This document shows, in pieces, positions 1-32,859 of a stretch of DNA of 64,000 bases. How positions within the stretch are numbered: position 1 is the first letter of the stretch; each line of letters opens with the position of its first letter. The notes beneath the pieces are model-generated. The model searched no databases. It was not told where the DNA came from and saw only the letters and a program-made list of their open reading frames with translations. This DNA comes from Thamnaconus septentrionalis (Eukaryota > Chordata > Actinopteri > Tetraodontiformes > Monacanthidae), in assembly GCA_009823395.1 (NCBI GenBank), contig CM020501.1:21939861-22003860 (forward strand), read 5' to 3'. The position numbers and the translations under genes are program-made.

Positions 1-197
1 CTGCTAATGTTTGCAACTAAATACCCATACGGTGGCCAACAAAAAACTAAGTGATGTAATATGCATTCCAGGCCTCAAGGTGGCAATGCAACAGAGTAAC
101 ACAGGCGTGGGCAAGAGCAGGAGGCAGCAATAACGAAACAGAGACCTGCAAAGGTAAAGCAGGAGACCACAACAACTGCCGACTGATCCCCCCCAGA

Positions 198-205
198 TGA
201 CGTCA
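198..205. promoter_or_regulatory. CRE-like palindrome TGACGTCA
   Basis: Perfect cAMP-response element consensus, followed by atggcatcatgacatcatc, which repeats a TGACATCA variant. Such sites are common in neuronal promoters, but a chance match is possible. Confidence 0.3.
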
Positions 206-1552
206 TGGCATCATGACATCATCGCCTCCTCAGGCTCCACCCACTAACTGCGGCCAGAGAGATGGTTGCACTTTCAAAAGATTATTCCTATGAGCCCTTT
301 TTTTTCTGGCGTTAGTAGTTTCTTTCTCTAGCAGAGGCATTGAATTTATCTAACGCGGGCCCGTCAAACCATCTGCCGCTGCTTCAGCCCTCGTAAACAA
401 ACACCCACAGTGAGTGAGTCAGTGAATCAGTCAGGGAGTCCATGGCAGCCAGACTGACTGACTGAAGACTGAACATTCTCTGTCTTTCTAGCTGTCGTTT
501 TTTGTTTCCTTTCCTGCAGAATTTAATTTTGATGTTCTTTCATTTATGAAAATATGTTAAGTCTACTTAAAAAGGCCTTTATTTATATGACGAAATAAAT
601 ATATACAGTTGTGTGTGTTATCATGTCTGCGTTCGGTAATTCCGATAAAGCTTTGGCTTATTTTATTATTTTACTGGTTTATTTGTTTTTGCCCCCCCCA
701 CTCCCCCCTTATTATCTAATTGGTTACAAACATCCTGACAGGCTGATGACACTTTCCCCGTTTTTCAACGCACTTCAGTGGCAAGGATGCAGTTTTTCTC
801 TACTCTCTGCAGACACTAGGGGGCACTCTGCGAGGACGAGGGGCGGGTCATGCCTCAGCTGTTTTCCACTCAGAGACGTTGTGGTCTCTCTCTCTCTCGT
901 TGTGTTCTGCTTTGTTTGTAGCGGCAGGAGCTCCACAAGATTTCCGGAACATTCCGCTGCCAACTTGCGGCTCCATCGCCCATGAACGGAACCGCTGGCT
1001 CGCGGCTGCCTGTGCGGAAACGTGACCTCATTCTGCCAGCTAGGCCGCAAGTGCAGAGGTTAAATTACTTTAATGGACGGGCGTTTTTTTTTTTTTTTTC
1101 TTCCTTTGCCCATGCGCGTTTGTTCTTTAATTATTTGAGGGGAAAAAATTGAGTGCACAAACTGATCACTGAGTTGGTCAGTGATTCAGGGACTCGCAGA
1201 TGAATGTGAATTGTAGCCGGCGGAGCTGTGTTTTTGTTGTGCTGTTTGTGTTGTGGTTGAGCCGCAGCGAAGGAACGCTGCAGGCCTGAGGTGGACTCTT
1301 AAAAGCCGACAGGACCGAGTCAGCTGGAACGGGAGCGGACAGGAGGCCTCGTTAGTCATCAGCTTGTTATCGGCCCCAACAGAACTCCTTGTTGGCAGTT
1401 GTGTTGCACCGGACATCATCAGAAGAATCACATCTGTCCAAGATGGTGGCATTGACTTTTTTTTTTTGTACAAACTGACACCTGAACTACCGACTGCTGT
1501 AGCAACTGCTACTACTACTACTACTACTACTACAGCAACATTTCCAAGGACC

Positions 1553-1640
1553 AAAAACCTGTATTCTATCATTTGGCCAGCAGGGACCGCCAAAGTTGGT
1601 TGCAAATAAGTAAAAACAAAGATTACTGAGTATCATGTAT
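1553..1640. repeat. Interspersed repeat copy, shared with 52685-52750
   Basis: The stretch with cctgtattctatcatttgg, ccagcaggga and ggttgcaaataagt closely matches 52687-52750. Two diverged copies 51 kb apart indicate an old mobile element of unknown class. Confidence 0.6.
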
Positions 1641-2114
1641 ATCATATAATAAAATCCTAAATTCACACGCTACAAACTAGTTACAATTTTTTTTGTTTAT
1701 TTAAATTGCTAGTAAAAATAAAATCAGCAAATACCATGAAAAGGGCCATAAAGTTGTGGGTGTGGCTAAACTTTAGTAGCCGAATGTGGAACCAAGGTGG
1801 CGCTAACTGTGAAACCAACCTCTAGGCTCCGATCAGGTTTTTGACAAATTGATGGGTTTTGTTTACGTTTTGCTTATGTTGTCTGTTAGCTTGATTATTT
1901 TTTTTTGTTATTAACTCTGGGAGGAAATCTGTTCCATTTGTGAACCTCCAGACTGTCTGTGAAACAGAGGTGAGGAGTGAATGTGTTGATTTCCATCAAT
2001 CAATCAATCAATTCAAACAAACCTGTACTGTGTACAAAAAGCAAACCGTTTTCCTTTGAGGTGCAAGTACAGAATTCATATTTAAATCTGACGTTTCATC
2101 CAAAGCCACGCATT

Positions 2115-2240
2115 CTTCAAGAACCTTTCAACTTTTATTTGTACAGCACTAAATCACAACCAAAGACGTCTCAAAGCATTTTGTACAATCAGAGGAAAAA
2201 CCAACTGGGCCTGAAAAGCAAATACAAAAAATGTAAAGAG
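2115..2240 (-). repeat. Teleost retroposon 3' tail fragment
   Basis: Contains tttatttgtacagc, actaaatcacaaccaaa and gtctcaaagc, the reverse complement of the segment at 10735-10800. This motif is common at the 3' ends of fish interspersed repeats. Confidence 0.55.
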
Positions 2241-2591
2241 GGTGTAGAAGTAGAGCGATAAAGAGACAAGAGAAAGAGAGTGAGAGAGAGGGACGGACAG
2301 ATATAGAAGTTACCAGAGTGGCAGACAGGCAAGAGTGAGTTGCAGGGGTAACAATAAAGCTCTCACAATATAGATGTATATACAGTATATATATGAATAT
2401 TTAATTAAAAAATAGAAATACAGAAAGACACATGTAAGTATATGCAATATATCAATATTAACATGCAGATGTATATAAAAGGATGTTTTGTCATATACGT
2501 CAAATTATTATATAATTTAAATAGGCTTAAATGTTAAGTAGTGGGATGTATATATACATAAACTATATACATGTGTATATGTACATAATTT

Positions 2592-2727
<136 letters not shown>

Positions 2728-3118
2728 ATGCAATGGATGAAAATGATTCACTTCTTCAAACTGTTGCAACCTGGATCCTCAGCGGCTAATTCCACTAAAT
2801 CTGAGACTGAGACATTAATCACAACAACCTCATCCGGCCTAAATGTGACCCAACAAGCTTAAGCGTTCATTAATTCAATAAACCATCTTCATACAGAGTT
2901 TCCCTTTCAGCTGTGTTGATGTTGTTGTTGTTGTTTTCCTGCTGTTTATTATGAAGACTCATACAAGTCTGTTGACTGTTAGAGTCAACGATGGATCCTG
3001 GAGGAGGAATAAAGCAATGTTTCTGGTTTTAAACATGAGCAGAAAGAGTAGGCGAAGTGGAAAATAAAGTGTCGCCTTCCTGTCTGACCTTGGCTGCTGT
3101 TCCATCCGCCTCCTGCAG

Positions 3119-24047
<20,929 letters not shown>

Positions 24048-26487
24048 CCACGCCCAAGCCAGTGCCTTACAGCCAATGGAAACACACGCCGCCCTCTCAC
24101 TCTTGGATAAACAAGACCGGAACGCTGTCTCTCGCGACAAACAATTCGGCAACAGCTCGCGGTTGAAAAAAAACCATCCCGACGTTCCACCAACTAGCCA
24201 GTCGCATCTCCCTGAGGCCCCGCCCATCTGATATCTTTAACGTCCAACCCGGAAGGGACTGGACTTCGGGGTGGGCCACCCCCGACGACAGCGTGAATCA
24301 CATGACTATCAAGCGAGAATTCTGGCTGGTCATTACCGAACACGACGAGACACAATCAAGCACAGTGGACAGTTTTCTAAAGCAACGCGTCGCCCTGTCA
24401 GAGACTTTCAGCCGTTGATAAAAGCTTCTTCTTCTTCTTCCACACACGGAAATGGATGGTCGCCGACGCAATAACCTTATCCCTAATCAGGGATGTGTCA
24501 AAGCAGAATCTTTATTAGGATTAGTGCCAACGAGTGGAAATCACAGCAACAGCAATTTCTTTTAAAAACGCTGATAATGTTGCCGTTCCTAATTGTTTCC
24601 CTTTGCCTGAAAATCCCTAATTAGTAGAAACTTTAACCAATGTTCCCAAGAAATGCATGAAAACACGTACACACAACACTCGTACATGACACACACACCA
24701 CATACACACACATAGACGTGGTATTTAAAAACACCAACTGTAAACAGGGACGGGCAAAAACTAGCATAATAATAATCGTCTTTACTCGTTATTTTATTTT
24801 TTTCTCATTTGGAAAACTGAGTGCACGACACTCACAAATTGAAAGGTGTAAAACATTAAGTAAAAATGTAAAAAATAGGTAACTAAAATGCAAAAGAACT
24901 CCTGACAACAACAACAGCTAAGAACTTGTGAACTATTCTACTAGTAATTTTTCTTAAATATTAGTGTAAATGACTTTTACTCTTTAGTTTTACAGCTTGC
25001 TTCAAAAAAATGTTTTTCTCAGTTTGTTCCTATTTGTGGTTAAGACCCCAAACTCCAGATTATATTGTTTTGGCCGTCGCAAGAAAAAAAAACTCTTTTG
25101 CCAGACAATAGTGTACAGTGTAGATAGTGTATATCAAAGGTTTATTATGGCTATTATACTGTAAATTAAATGTTTAACTACCAAATTCATTCAGTTTGGA
25201 GGCAGCGAGTGGCTGACAAGCAGAGGGCATCAGGCCTTTCGACAAAACAGGCATGAGTTTTAGAGACGGGGGTTTGATTCAAGGAAGTCACTTCTTTTGG
25301 TTAAAAGAATTCAATTAAATCTTGTTTCGCTTCAGTCACACTCGCTGTACAGACACATCGCACCATCTGAACTGGAATTTTTCATGCGACCACCCGTGCC
25401 AAGATGACAAAGGTTGAAGGATAAAACTGCAATGGAAGGAAACGCAGTGAATATTCCTGACATGTTAAAAATCCAATTTAGCTGCAGGAAAAACTTAGCC
25501 TAACGTACCGAACCAAAAGAAAAAGGAGTAAAATAAAATGACTCAAAAGTGCTGCATCTATTGAGGTGATTTGCAAAAAAAAAAAACGTGCCATATTTAA
25601 GGTTGTGCCAAACTTTACAAGTAAACTTTCCAAACATCAAATGCAGTTTGACTGATCGCGCCTATGCATGAATTCGGCACAAAGTACGACAACCAATTTG
25701 GGGCTGATGTGGAATTTAATTTTTGTCTTTTTGTGCAAAAATCTATAAAATACAAACAATTAAATCATCAAAAAAATATTTATTTGTATATATAATTTTA
25801 TTTTATTTTATCAATAAGATCGTTATTAACCTTTAACCACTTGACGATAGCCTCTATTGTTTGTGATACTGACTTGCCCTCCACGTTGTTGAAAGATATT
25901 TATGAAAGTATCATCTCAACTTTTCTGGAGAGGAAAACAAACACGCTTTTCCAGCTCTTAGTGCCAATTTGACCGATCTCACCGATCAGTTTTGCCAAGA
26001 CCGAACGCACTTCAGACTTTCCGCCAAAAAACGCCAACCGACCACGAGATCATCGGAGAAACGCCCTCCCCTTCCCCAACCACCCAACTCCTCCCACGTC
26101 ACAGTTTTAGCACAACGACAGGGACGAACCCAACGTCAACCGATCGATCCGCCGCCAAACGAGTCGCCATCCGTTGCGCACCGGGACACTTGAACACGTG
26201 CACGCCCGTGAGGCACTTCACCGCACGCGGTCTGCCGGCGCCAGACGGGGACGGCCACGTGCCAAAAATGAACTTGAGAAGCGACCTGGCCAGCGCTCTC
26301 CACGCTCAGCCAATGGCAGCTGCTGATAACTGAAACCTGAGCCAATAGGAGCTAATGGGAGCTCTCACTGCGGTGGGGGCGGAGCAAAAAAACTCTGGAC
26401 TTTTCCTTCTGAGTGCGTCCGCTGCCCCCTGCTGGTGGCGACGAGGACGACAAAAAGCGACGACGAGAACATTTGCATGTCACCTTG

Positions 26488-26551
<64 letters not shown>

Positions 26552-26921
26552 GTTGGTTTTTAATTTTGTTATTTGCTTCTGGTTTTCTCAGACGAACTTC
26601 AGCGAGACGCTTTGTTCCCAGCTGCATTTTTTTTTTTTTTTTTAGTAATTAACGATAGTAGTAAGATAATAATATTAACAGTATTAATTGCCGTATTAAC
26701 GTGGTTCTTGTTATGTATAGTGTATGCTTTTAAAGAACTCAAGTCCGCCGTTTTCTCTTTTCTTTTCTGCAGAGAGCCGTGCCGTTAGTTAGAAGCTAGC
26801 CGTTAGCCGTTTAGCTACAGAGCTTCTCCCGTGACATCGCACACAAGTCCAGCTGAAAACATTCAAGTCAACTGTGTCGACTTCTTCTTGTGTCATGTTT
26901 TGCAATGACCACATGCGGTCA

Positions 26922-26991
<70 letters not shown>

Positions 26992-27433
26992 GTGACTGTG
27001 CGATATCATTGTCACACACTGGCTTTCTTGTTGGGAAACTTGAAAGTTAGAATTAAGGTGTTGGATTTTTCTTTTCTTTTTTTTGCACTTTTGATTTTGA
27101 TCAACATTTCTTTCTTTGGTTGCTCTTTAGTATGAAAGCTTAAGTGTTGAATAAATGAACGGCGAAAAACATACCACAAAAATTGGTGGCGTCTATCGCA
27201 ACACATACTGTAAAAATAAAATATTGTTTCTCTGGCATCAGTTTTTATTATGATATTAAATATGTCTGACCTCAACATGTTACTGTGGTTGTTATCACTA
27301 AGATGCATTCAAAAACACTTTTTACAATGACACAGATGTACTTGCCGTTTGTTCAAAATGTGGCCTGCGACCTGTTTTATGATTTCCAGACGGCGACCCC
27401 TGCTGGTCGTATGAATTGTTACTTGTTAAGAGA

Positions 27434-27462
27434 AATAAAGGTTGAACCGGTAGACATTGGAC

Positions 27463-27505
<43 letters not shown>

Positions 27506-27646
27506 CGAAACTCACATGTGCTGACGTTTGCACTGCAACATCCCAGTCACTCGAGGTCCTCGAACATCCCTCCATCAGCCAACTGCAGCCAGAGGCACGG
27601 TGCAGTGTGTACAAATACTGTAAACTCCTCAATTGAAATGAATAAA
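27434..27646 (+). terminator. Candidate poly(A) signals for the long-tail transcript
   Basis: AATAAA occurs at 27434 and 27641, with another at 27150. They lie 3.1-3.6 kb after the long-tail stop, a plausible 3' UTR length for GRIA2, and before the opposite-strand gene at 28.9 kb. Choice between them is a guess. Confidence 0.3.
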
Positions 27647-27984
27647 GTTCCCATCCTTCTTCATAGTTACAGCGGCTTCACACACAAAGACAGGTCTGAA
27701 GAACTTCTTCACACCACTTTACCCAGTGATCGTCAAAATAAATATTTTTTCGGAAGAGACTAGCCAGCTGGTTACTAAACATTTGTTGCCAACTGTTTAC
27801 TTTGTTAGAAAACAAAAATCACATAAACGTGGCAGTATATTTAAATGCAGTACATGTTGTGTTGTGCACAACTTTTAAAGTGGGTTAGCGTCAGACCAAA
27901 TAATTTAAAAACCATTTTACACTCCTTCTTTTTCTTCATCAGCACATAACTGATAACATACAGTCAACAGATTAAACATAATTG

Positions 27985-28151
27985 GTTCCTCGGTGCCCAG
28001 GGCCTTCCTGTGTGGAGTTGGGAGTGTGGCTTCTCTCCATGTACTCCCGCTACTGGCTACCTCTCATGCCTCTGTACTGACCCTGCAATACATCCTGTGA
28101 ACTTAATTGCAGGATGAGTGATTGGAAAAAAAAAAAAAAAAAAAAAAAAAA
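27985..28151 (+). mobile_element. Retroposon relic with poly(A) tail
   Basis: ggccttcctgtgtggagttg, tctccatgtactcccgctac and ggctacctctcatgcctctg resemble the ubiquitous fish repeat that reads 'ctgtgtggagtttgcatg'. It ends in about 26 A residues (28126-28151), which shows it was copied from RNA. Confidence 0.6.
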
Positions 28152-28864
28152 CATGTCACAGTGTAAACACGATTAAAGTGCGTAGCTGCCGAAGGCCAGA
28201 AAGCATTAACAAGTACGTTAGCAAATCAGCCACATTGGCTTGTTAGCATTACGCTAAGTCATCAGTCAGTGCTGAAGTTGTGAAAGCTCTTTCGTTCCAC
28301 TCTCAACTCTCACACGGTTTTGACTGTGTGAGATATTTGACGAACCTTGTCGGGTTTTCCAGCTGCGAATTCTCAATTCGATAGCTTGTGTTCACGAACG
28401 CTGCGTTAACCGCGACCCGCGTGCGACTGCGATCATTGCCTTTTTTTCGACTCTTACCTGAATCGAACATAGCCGTAGCCGTTATCAGGGAGGAGTTCAG
28501 CCAGCTAGCTCAAAGTGACTCTTTGCACAGTAGAAAATAAAAAGAATTCCATTGTTGCCTTGTTTTGTGGTTCAGTCTTCCATGTTTATTTTTGCCAGTG
28601 TATGTATATAAGTAGTAAACAAAACACAGATGCCCCAAAACATTTTTTTAGTACCTTTTATGATAAAAAAAAACAAAACAACTACAATCTTTCAGCAATT
28701 TTTTCACAGTTGCAGGAAAACAAACAAAAAAAATACTTTAACGGTTCACAGAGCAGAAAAACCAACAGTCGAATTGTTTGGTCACAGGCGTCTGAACTTC
28801 CTGTCAAATAACCAGGCGATTAAAACTAAACAAAACAAAAAAAAACCTCAGGACTTCTCTTCGG

Positions 28865-29785
28865 CTACAGGACAGTGACTTCAAACACGTCGGCTCCCTT
28901 CTGGTTATCCGGCCCGGCCGTGACCGGCACCGTCTCCTCCAGACTGACCTTCTCAGCGCCTCCTCCGGCTGCTCCACTCTGATCATCATCACTCTCACTG
29001 CTAGTCTCCTCCTCCTCTTCTTCATCCTCCTTCCTCTTCTCCACCTCCATCTGCAGCCTGCTGGGGGCGCCCTCCTCCCCCTCCTCCTTCTCCTCCTCCT
29101 GGCTGGAGTCGTCAGAGTCCTCTTTCTCCTCCACCTCCTGGTCTCTGGCTCTTCCTCCTGCCTCACCGTCGTCGTCCTCCTCCTCCTCCTCCCCTCCACC
29201 GCCTTCCCTCTTGGAACAGGGCCGGAGGGCCACGCCCAGCCGATCCTGCAGGCTGACGACGGCGGCCCTCACCCGCCTCCTGGTGCCCATCAGGCACCGC
29301 TCCTCCTCCCCCTCGCCCCTCTGCGAGTCCTTGGTCCACGAGTGGTACAAGCATCCTGCACCCACCAACAGCACAAGGACGGAGATGAGAGCCCCGAAAA
29401 TAATACCCTTGGATTTTTTTTCCTCCTCCGACTGCTTGGAGTTTGAAGAGGAGGAGGTGGAGGAGGCGGAGGTGGTGGGGGAGGTAGAGGAGGAGGAGGT
29501 GGAGGTCTTTGACGGTGGAATATCTGATGTCACTACGGGTGGTGGTCGTGATGATGATGGTGATGATGGTGATGATGACGATGATGGTGGTGATGATGAC
29601 AATGATGACAGTGATGACGAAGAACTTGGAAGAGACCCATTAGTTGAGCTGCTTTTGTTCAGGGACTCCACGTTTCCCTCAGAACCTCCACCACGTTGGG
29701 AAGCCGGCGTGGTCGGACCTCCAGCAGCAAACACCAGGAGGGTCGACACCAGCAGCACCAGAGTCAGACTGATCTTGGCCCTCAT
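28865..29785 (-). CDS. Mucin-like single-pass (type I) membrane protein, unrecognised
   Basis: Encodes 306 residues. MRAKISLTLVLLVSTLLVFA is a signal peptide. Residues 23-118 are Ser/Thr/Pro-rich with sequons NKS and NGS, a likely O-glycosylated stalk. Residues 127-147 (GIIFGALISVLVLLVGAGCL) form one membrane helix. The tail of about 155 residues has a basic stretch (RRRVRAAVVSLQDRLGVALR), then long Glu/Asp runs, and ends VFEVTVL, a possible class I PDZ ligand. I chose the Met at 29785 because it starts the signal peptide and follows a splice acceptor (cccccacag/gtcag, exon edge 29805); an upstream in-frame Met would lie in the intron. I know no named family for it. The non-repetitive membrane helix, signal peptide and tail end argue that it is a real gene. 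Low-complexity Ser and Glu runs make homology searches hard. Confidence 0.7.
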   Translation of the reverse strand: MRAKISLTLVLLVSTLLVFAAGGPTTPASQRGGGSEGNVESLNKSSSTNGSLPSSSSSLSSLSSSPPSSSSSPSSPSSSRPPPVVTSDIPPSKTSTSSSSTSPTTSASSTSSSSNSKQSEEEKKSKGIIFGALISVLVLLVGAGCLYHSWTKDSQRGEGEEERCLMGTRRRVRAAVVSLQDRLGVALRPCSKREGGGGEEEEEDDDGEAGGRARDQEVEEKEDSDDSSQEEEKEEGEEGAPSRLQMEVEKRKEDEEEEEETSSESDDDQSGAAGGGAEKVSLEETVPVTAGPDNQKGADVFEVTVL

Positions 29786-29805
29786 GGTGACCTGTGACCT
29801 CTGAC
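29786..29805 (-). other. 5' UTR end and splice acceptor of the mucin-like gene
   Basis: On the minus strand a pyrimidine tract and cccccacag precede gtcagaggtcacaggtcacc and the ATG. This means at least one more 5' exon lies at higher coordinates. Confidence 0.55.
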
Positions 29806-29995
29806 CTGTGGGGGTCTGGGGGACAAAAACAAACAAAACAATGAACATTAGAGAGAGAAAATTGCTCCAAGACTTAAAGTGGATTTTTGACCCCACAAAG
29901 AGCCGCCTTGATTTGTTTTGAATCCATTTTTAAAGAAAAACTAACATTGTGATGTTTCAAATAAAGCTAACAGCCACACGAGATTAATCGCTTTC

Positions 29996-30286
29996 AGCTT
30001 TTGTTATCATAAAATGTCTAAAGGCTCGTTTCATTGCTTTGCTGATGACGTGCAAATCTATTTGCCTCTAAAAACAAATGACCAAGCTACTGTTTAGGTC
30101 TTATTAGACTGCCTCAGTGATATCCAGTCTTGGACGGAAGTTAACTTTCTCTCTTTGAACAAGAAAAAAACTGAAATAATTTCATTTCGTCAGCAAAATC
30201 TTTTAGATGGCATTTACAGCGCCATTGGCACCCTTAACTCCCACTGCCACCCTTTTGCAAGAAGCCTTGGAGTTGTTATAGACCCG
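29996..30286 (+). mobile_element. L2-like LINE relic, 5' part (reverse transcriptase)
   Basis: Translation gives FHCFADDVQIYLPLKTNDQA, a stop, then LLDCLSDIQSWTEVNFLSLN and KKKTEIISF. The F-ADD block is the reverse transcriptase catalytic motif of L2/Maui-type fish LINEs. The frame is broken by stops, so it is inactive. It is cut at about 30286 by the hAT relic. Confidence 0.75.
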
Positions 30287-31125
30287 TGCTACTCAACCTG
30301 CGGCCCACGGGCCGCATGCGGCCCTTACCACATGTCTCTGCGGCCCGTCATGATCATACCAACAAAAATCAGATTTTTTTATGTTCAGAGGGGACGCATC
30401 GTTACTCAGTGTGAATAAATAATTTCCAATCATTCTCCTCAAGAGGGCGATCATTTAATGGCAATAGTTTCAAGGGGAAACTTCTCGCACTTCTGCCATT
30501 AACAGGTCAGACTAGCAGACAGCAAATCTGTTTGACACTCATGAACTTTTTTTTTTTTTTTTTGATTGTTTTGGGAGAACTGGTGTCAGTTACCACGGAT
30601 GGTGCGCCCTCTACTGTTGGAAGGGAAAAGGGGCTTATTTCATTACATTTTTTCTCTTACCACTGCATTATTCACCAGGAACAGCTCTGCTGCATCATTG
30701 TTCTGAGCAGTGAACTCAAAACAATGAAGGCTAAAGTAGTTAAAGCTGATAACTACATTCGAAGTCACTCTTGAGCACCGACAATTCCGCACATTTTTGA
30801 TGAGGAAGATGAGGCGAAATATCAAGACCTTTCATTGCATGCTGAAGTTCACTGGCTGAGCAGAGGCATTGCACTGGAGAGGTTTATGGATTTGCTGCCG
30901 GTGATTCAAGAGTTCATTGCACACACGAAGCAAGCTGATCTGTATCACGTCAGTGATGAGACTAGTTGTGGCTTTTCTGGCCGACATCACCAAGCACCTC
31001 AATCTGAAGCTTCAAGGAAATGGATGGAGTGGTGCCTGCGTTCGTGAATGATGTTTCAGCCTCCAGAGAGAAGTTCTCCCTTTATCAACGGCAGCTCGGT
31101 GCCTCTGATCTCACACACTTCCCAA
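30287..31125 (+). mobile_element. hAT transposase relic (GTF2IRD2/ZBED-like) inserted in the LINE
   Basis: It starts with a G/C-rich end (tgctactcaacctgcggccc). Translated pieces are TTDGAPSTVGREKGLI, HCIIHQEQLCC, HAEVHWLSRGIALERFMDLL, PVIQEFIAHTK and REKFSLYQRQLGASDLTHFP. These match the hAT transposase family domesticated as GTF2IRD2 and ZBED5. Stops and frameshifts make it a pseudogene. The right edge (about 31125) is approximate. Confidence 0.7.
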
Positions 31126-31470
31126 TCGTACGCTCACGAGTCAGTGAGCTACTTAATACGTCATCAAACCAGTTGCTCCTGGCAGTGCCACGGACCAGGC
31201 TGTCCACCCGTGGAGACGGCTGCCCCTAAACTGTGGAACAGCCTCCAGGTTAGAGCTGCACAGTCCAATGGACAGTTTAAGACTCTCTTAAAAACTCACC
31301 TCTTCTCGCTGGCATTCAGTCCCTGCCAGGCCACTGATCCTGCTTCTCTCTCTTTCCATTTTTTTTTTTATTTTGTCCTTTTTCTAATTTTCTTTTTAAA
31401 TTGACCTTTTACTATTCCTTGCTTTACTACTTTGCTGTTTTATTTATTGTTATTTATTATTGTATTTGTG
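31126..31470 (+). mobile_element. L2-like LINE relic, 3' part
   Basis: Translation gives SCSWQCHGPGCPP in one frame and VPRTRLSTRGD in another, then ETAAPKLWNSLQVRAAQSNG and FKTLLKTHLFSLAF. This is the C-terminal end of the same LINE type, followed by a T-rich tail. It confirms that the hAT copy split one LINE. Confidence 0.7.
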
Positions 31471-31802
31471 TGTATTTGTGTGTGATTATGCCTTTTTTTA
31501 ATTTTAATTCACTGCTCAGTACTTTGTTCGTCTGAGGTCTGAGGTTTTTTACTCATAGACAAAATGTTGGCAGAAAAAAACACAGGGAATGGTGTTACAA
31601 AATTACAGGCAGTAACAGAACCAAATACAAATAAAATAGAGAATAAATTTTAAAATAAAAATCAAACTCAATATTAAACTCTTCTCTTAGCCTTCTTGTT
31701 TTGTCAGGGGATTCATCAAGACAATTAATTCACTTTTTAGTCACCCTGGATTCGACCATCGAGCACCACGTCAGCTTGAGACCGGGCTTCACTCAATCGT
31801 GT

Positions 31803-31835
31803 GTTAAAGCAGCCCTCGCCGAGGGCTGCTTTAAC
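31803..31835. repeat. 33-bp near-perfect palindrome
   Basis: gttaaagcagccctcg, one base, then its exact complement. Nearby ggcgcctttatggc occurs twice (about 31843 and 31963). Confidence 0.85.
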
Positions 31836-32424
31836 GTGTGATGGCGCCTTTATGGCTGCAATATTAATAACTACATGCGTGCACCACCCACGATCTACAC
31901 TGATGGAGTGCAATGGAAAAAATGAATTCCTTACTGTTGACGGATTTTTTTCCATCGTGGGACGGCGCCTTTATGGCAATGTCTGCGCTGTCAATAACTC
32001 GCACTACGTTTGGAAATCAGCCTCTGACTGCAAATTGTGCTTTAATGTCGTCCTGATCAACTACCGGGAATTTGATCTACCTGGTTGACACATGGGTGAT
32101 TCCGTAACACGCAGCCGGCATGGTTGGACCGAGGGCCGACCGGCACCGATCGGTCCGCCGGCTGTCTTTAGAAGGTTCCTGTCGCAGGAAGCCCAGCGTG
32201 GCTCAGCGGCAGTTGGCACCGCGGCTCCTTACCACACGGTGTTCTGAGGGGCTGCGGCTCGGGCAGAGTTCTGAAAGAACCGCCGGGTTTTTGTGCGTAG
32301 GCACCTGTGGTGCATGAGGCCCCTGGGCCTCCGCACAAGTCTCAGTATGACTGTGTGTGTGATTCAAAGAGTCAGAACTGGTGGGTGGAGAGACTCAACT
32401 CACAAGTCAGCGCGAGGCAGGCAG

Positions 32425-32482
32425 GCGGGCGGACGGACGGACGGACGGACGGACGGACTGACTGACTGACTGACTGACTGAC
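32425..32482. repeat. (GGAC)n / (TGAC)n tetranucleotide repeat
   Basis: A run of ggac units changes into tgac units. Confidence 0.95.
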
Positions 32483-32599
32483 AACTTTGTCTGTGGCCCC
32501 TGAATTTCTTAGTTCAGGTCAGATGGTTCAGAGGAGGAAAGAAAATGGAGTTGGCACAAAAAAAGAGTAATCAAACACAAAGAAACAGACACATTGTGA

Positions 32600-32601
<2 letters not shown>

Positions 32602-32663
<62 letters not shown>

Positions 32664-32777
32664 GTGTGGGAAGGAGAGACACACAGGAAACGTCTCTCAA
32701 CAACAGGAAATCTGGGTTTTGCAGCAGCAACCTGCAGCCACTCTGCACCCACAAGGCTCATCTGCCCGTGCACACGC

Positions 32778-32857
<80 letters not shown>
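32602..32857. repeat. (TG)n and (CA)n microsatellites in inverted orientation
   Basis: (TG)n at 32602-32657 and (CA)n at 32776-32857 face each other across about 118 bp and could pair as one long stem. Confidence 0.95.

Positions 32858-32859
<2 letters not shown>

Larger units (their letters stand above)
24048..28864. other. gria2 3' flank / long 3' UTR and spacer
   Basis: No coding exon recognised. It is AT-rich with (TTA)n at about 26490-26550 and 26926-26991, (GAT)n at 27463-27505, and several AATAAA signals. The first 3 kb could be 3' UTR of the long-tail transcript. The reading frames here are microsatellite or random. Confidence 0.6.

Noticed and set aside
1253..1609. Possible gria2 exon 1
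   Set aside because: The frame has no signal peptide and overlaps an interspersed repeat; the expected SIQIG-type end is absent.
29211..29804. 197-residue + strand frame rich in Glu/Asp opposite the mucin-like gene
   Set aside because: It is the antisense shadow of Ser/Pro codon repeats; the minus strand has the signal peptide, membrane helix and splice acceptor.
32140..32330. tRNA-like 'gtggctcagcggcag' stretch
   Set aside because: It has an A-box-like piece but I could not build a cloverleaf or a B box at the right distance; probably repeat debris.
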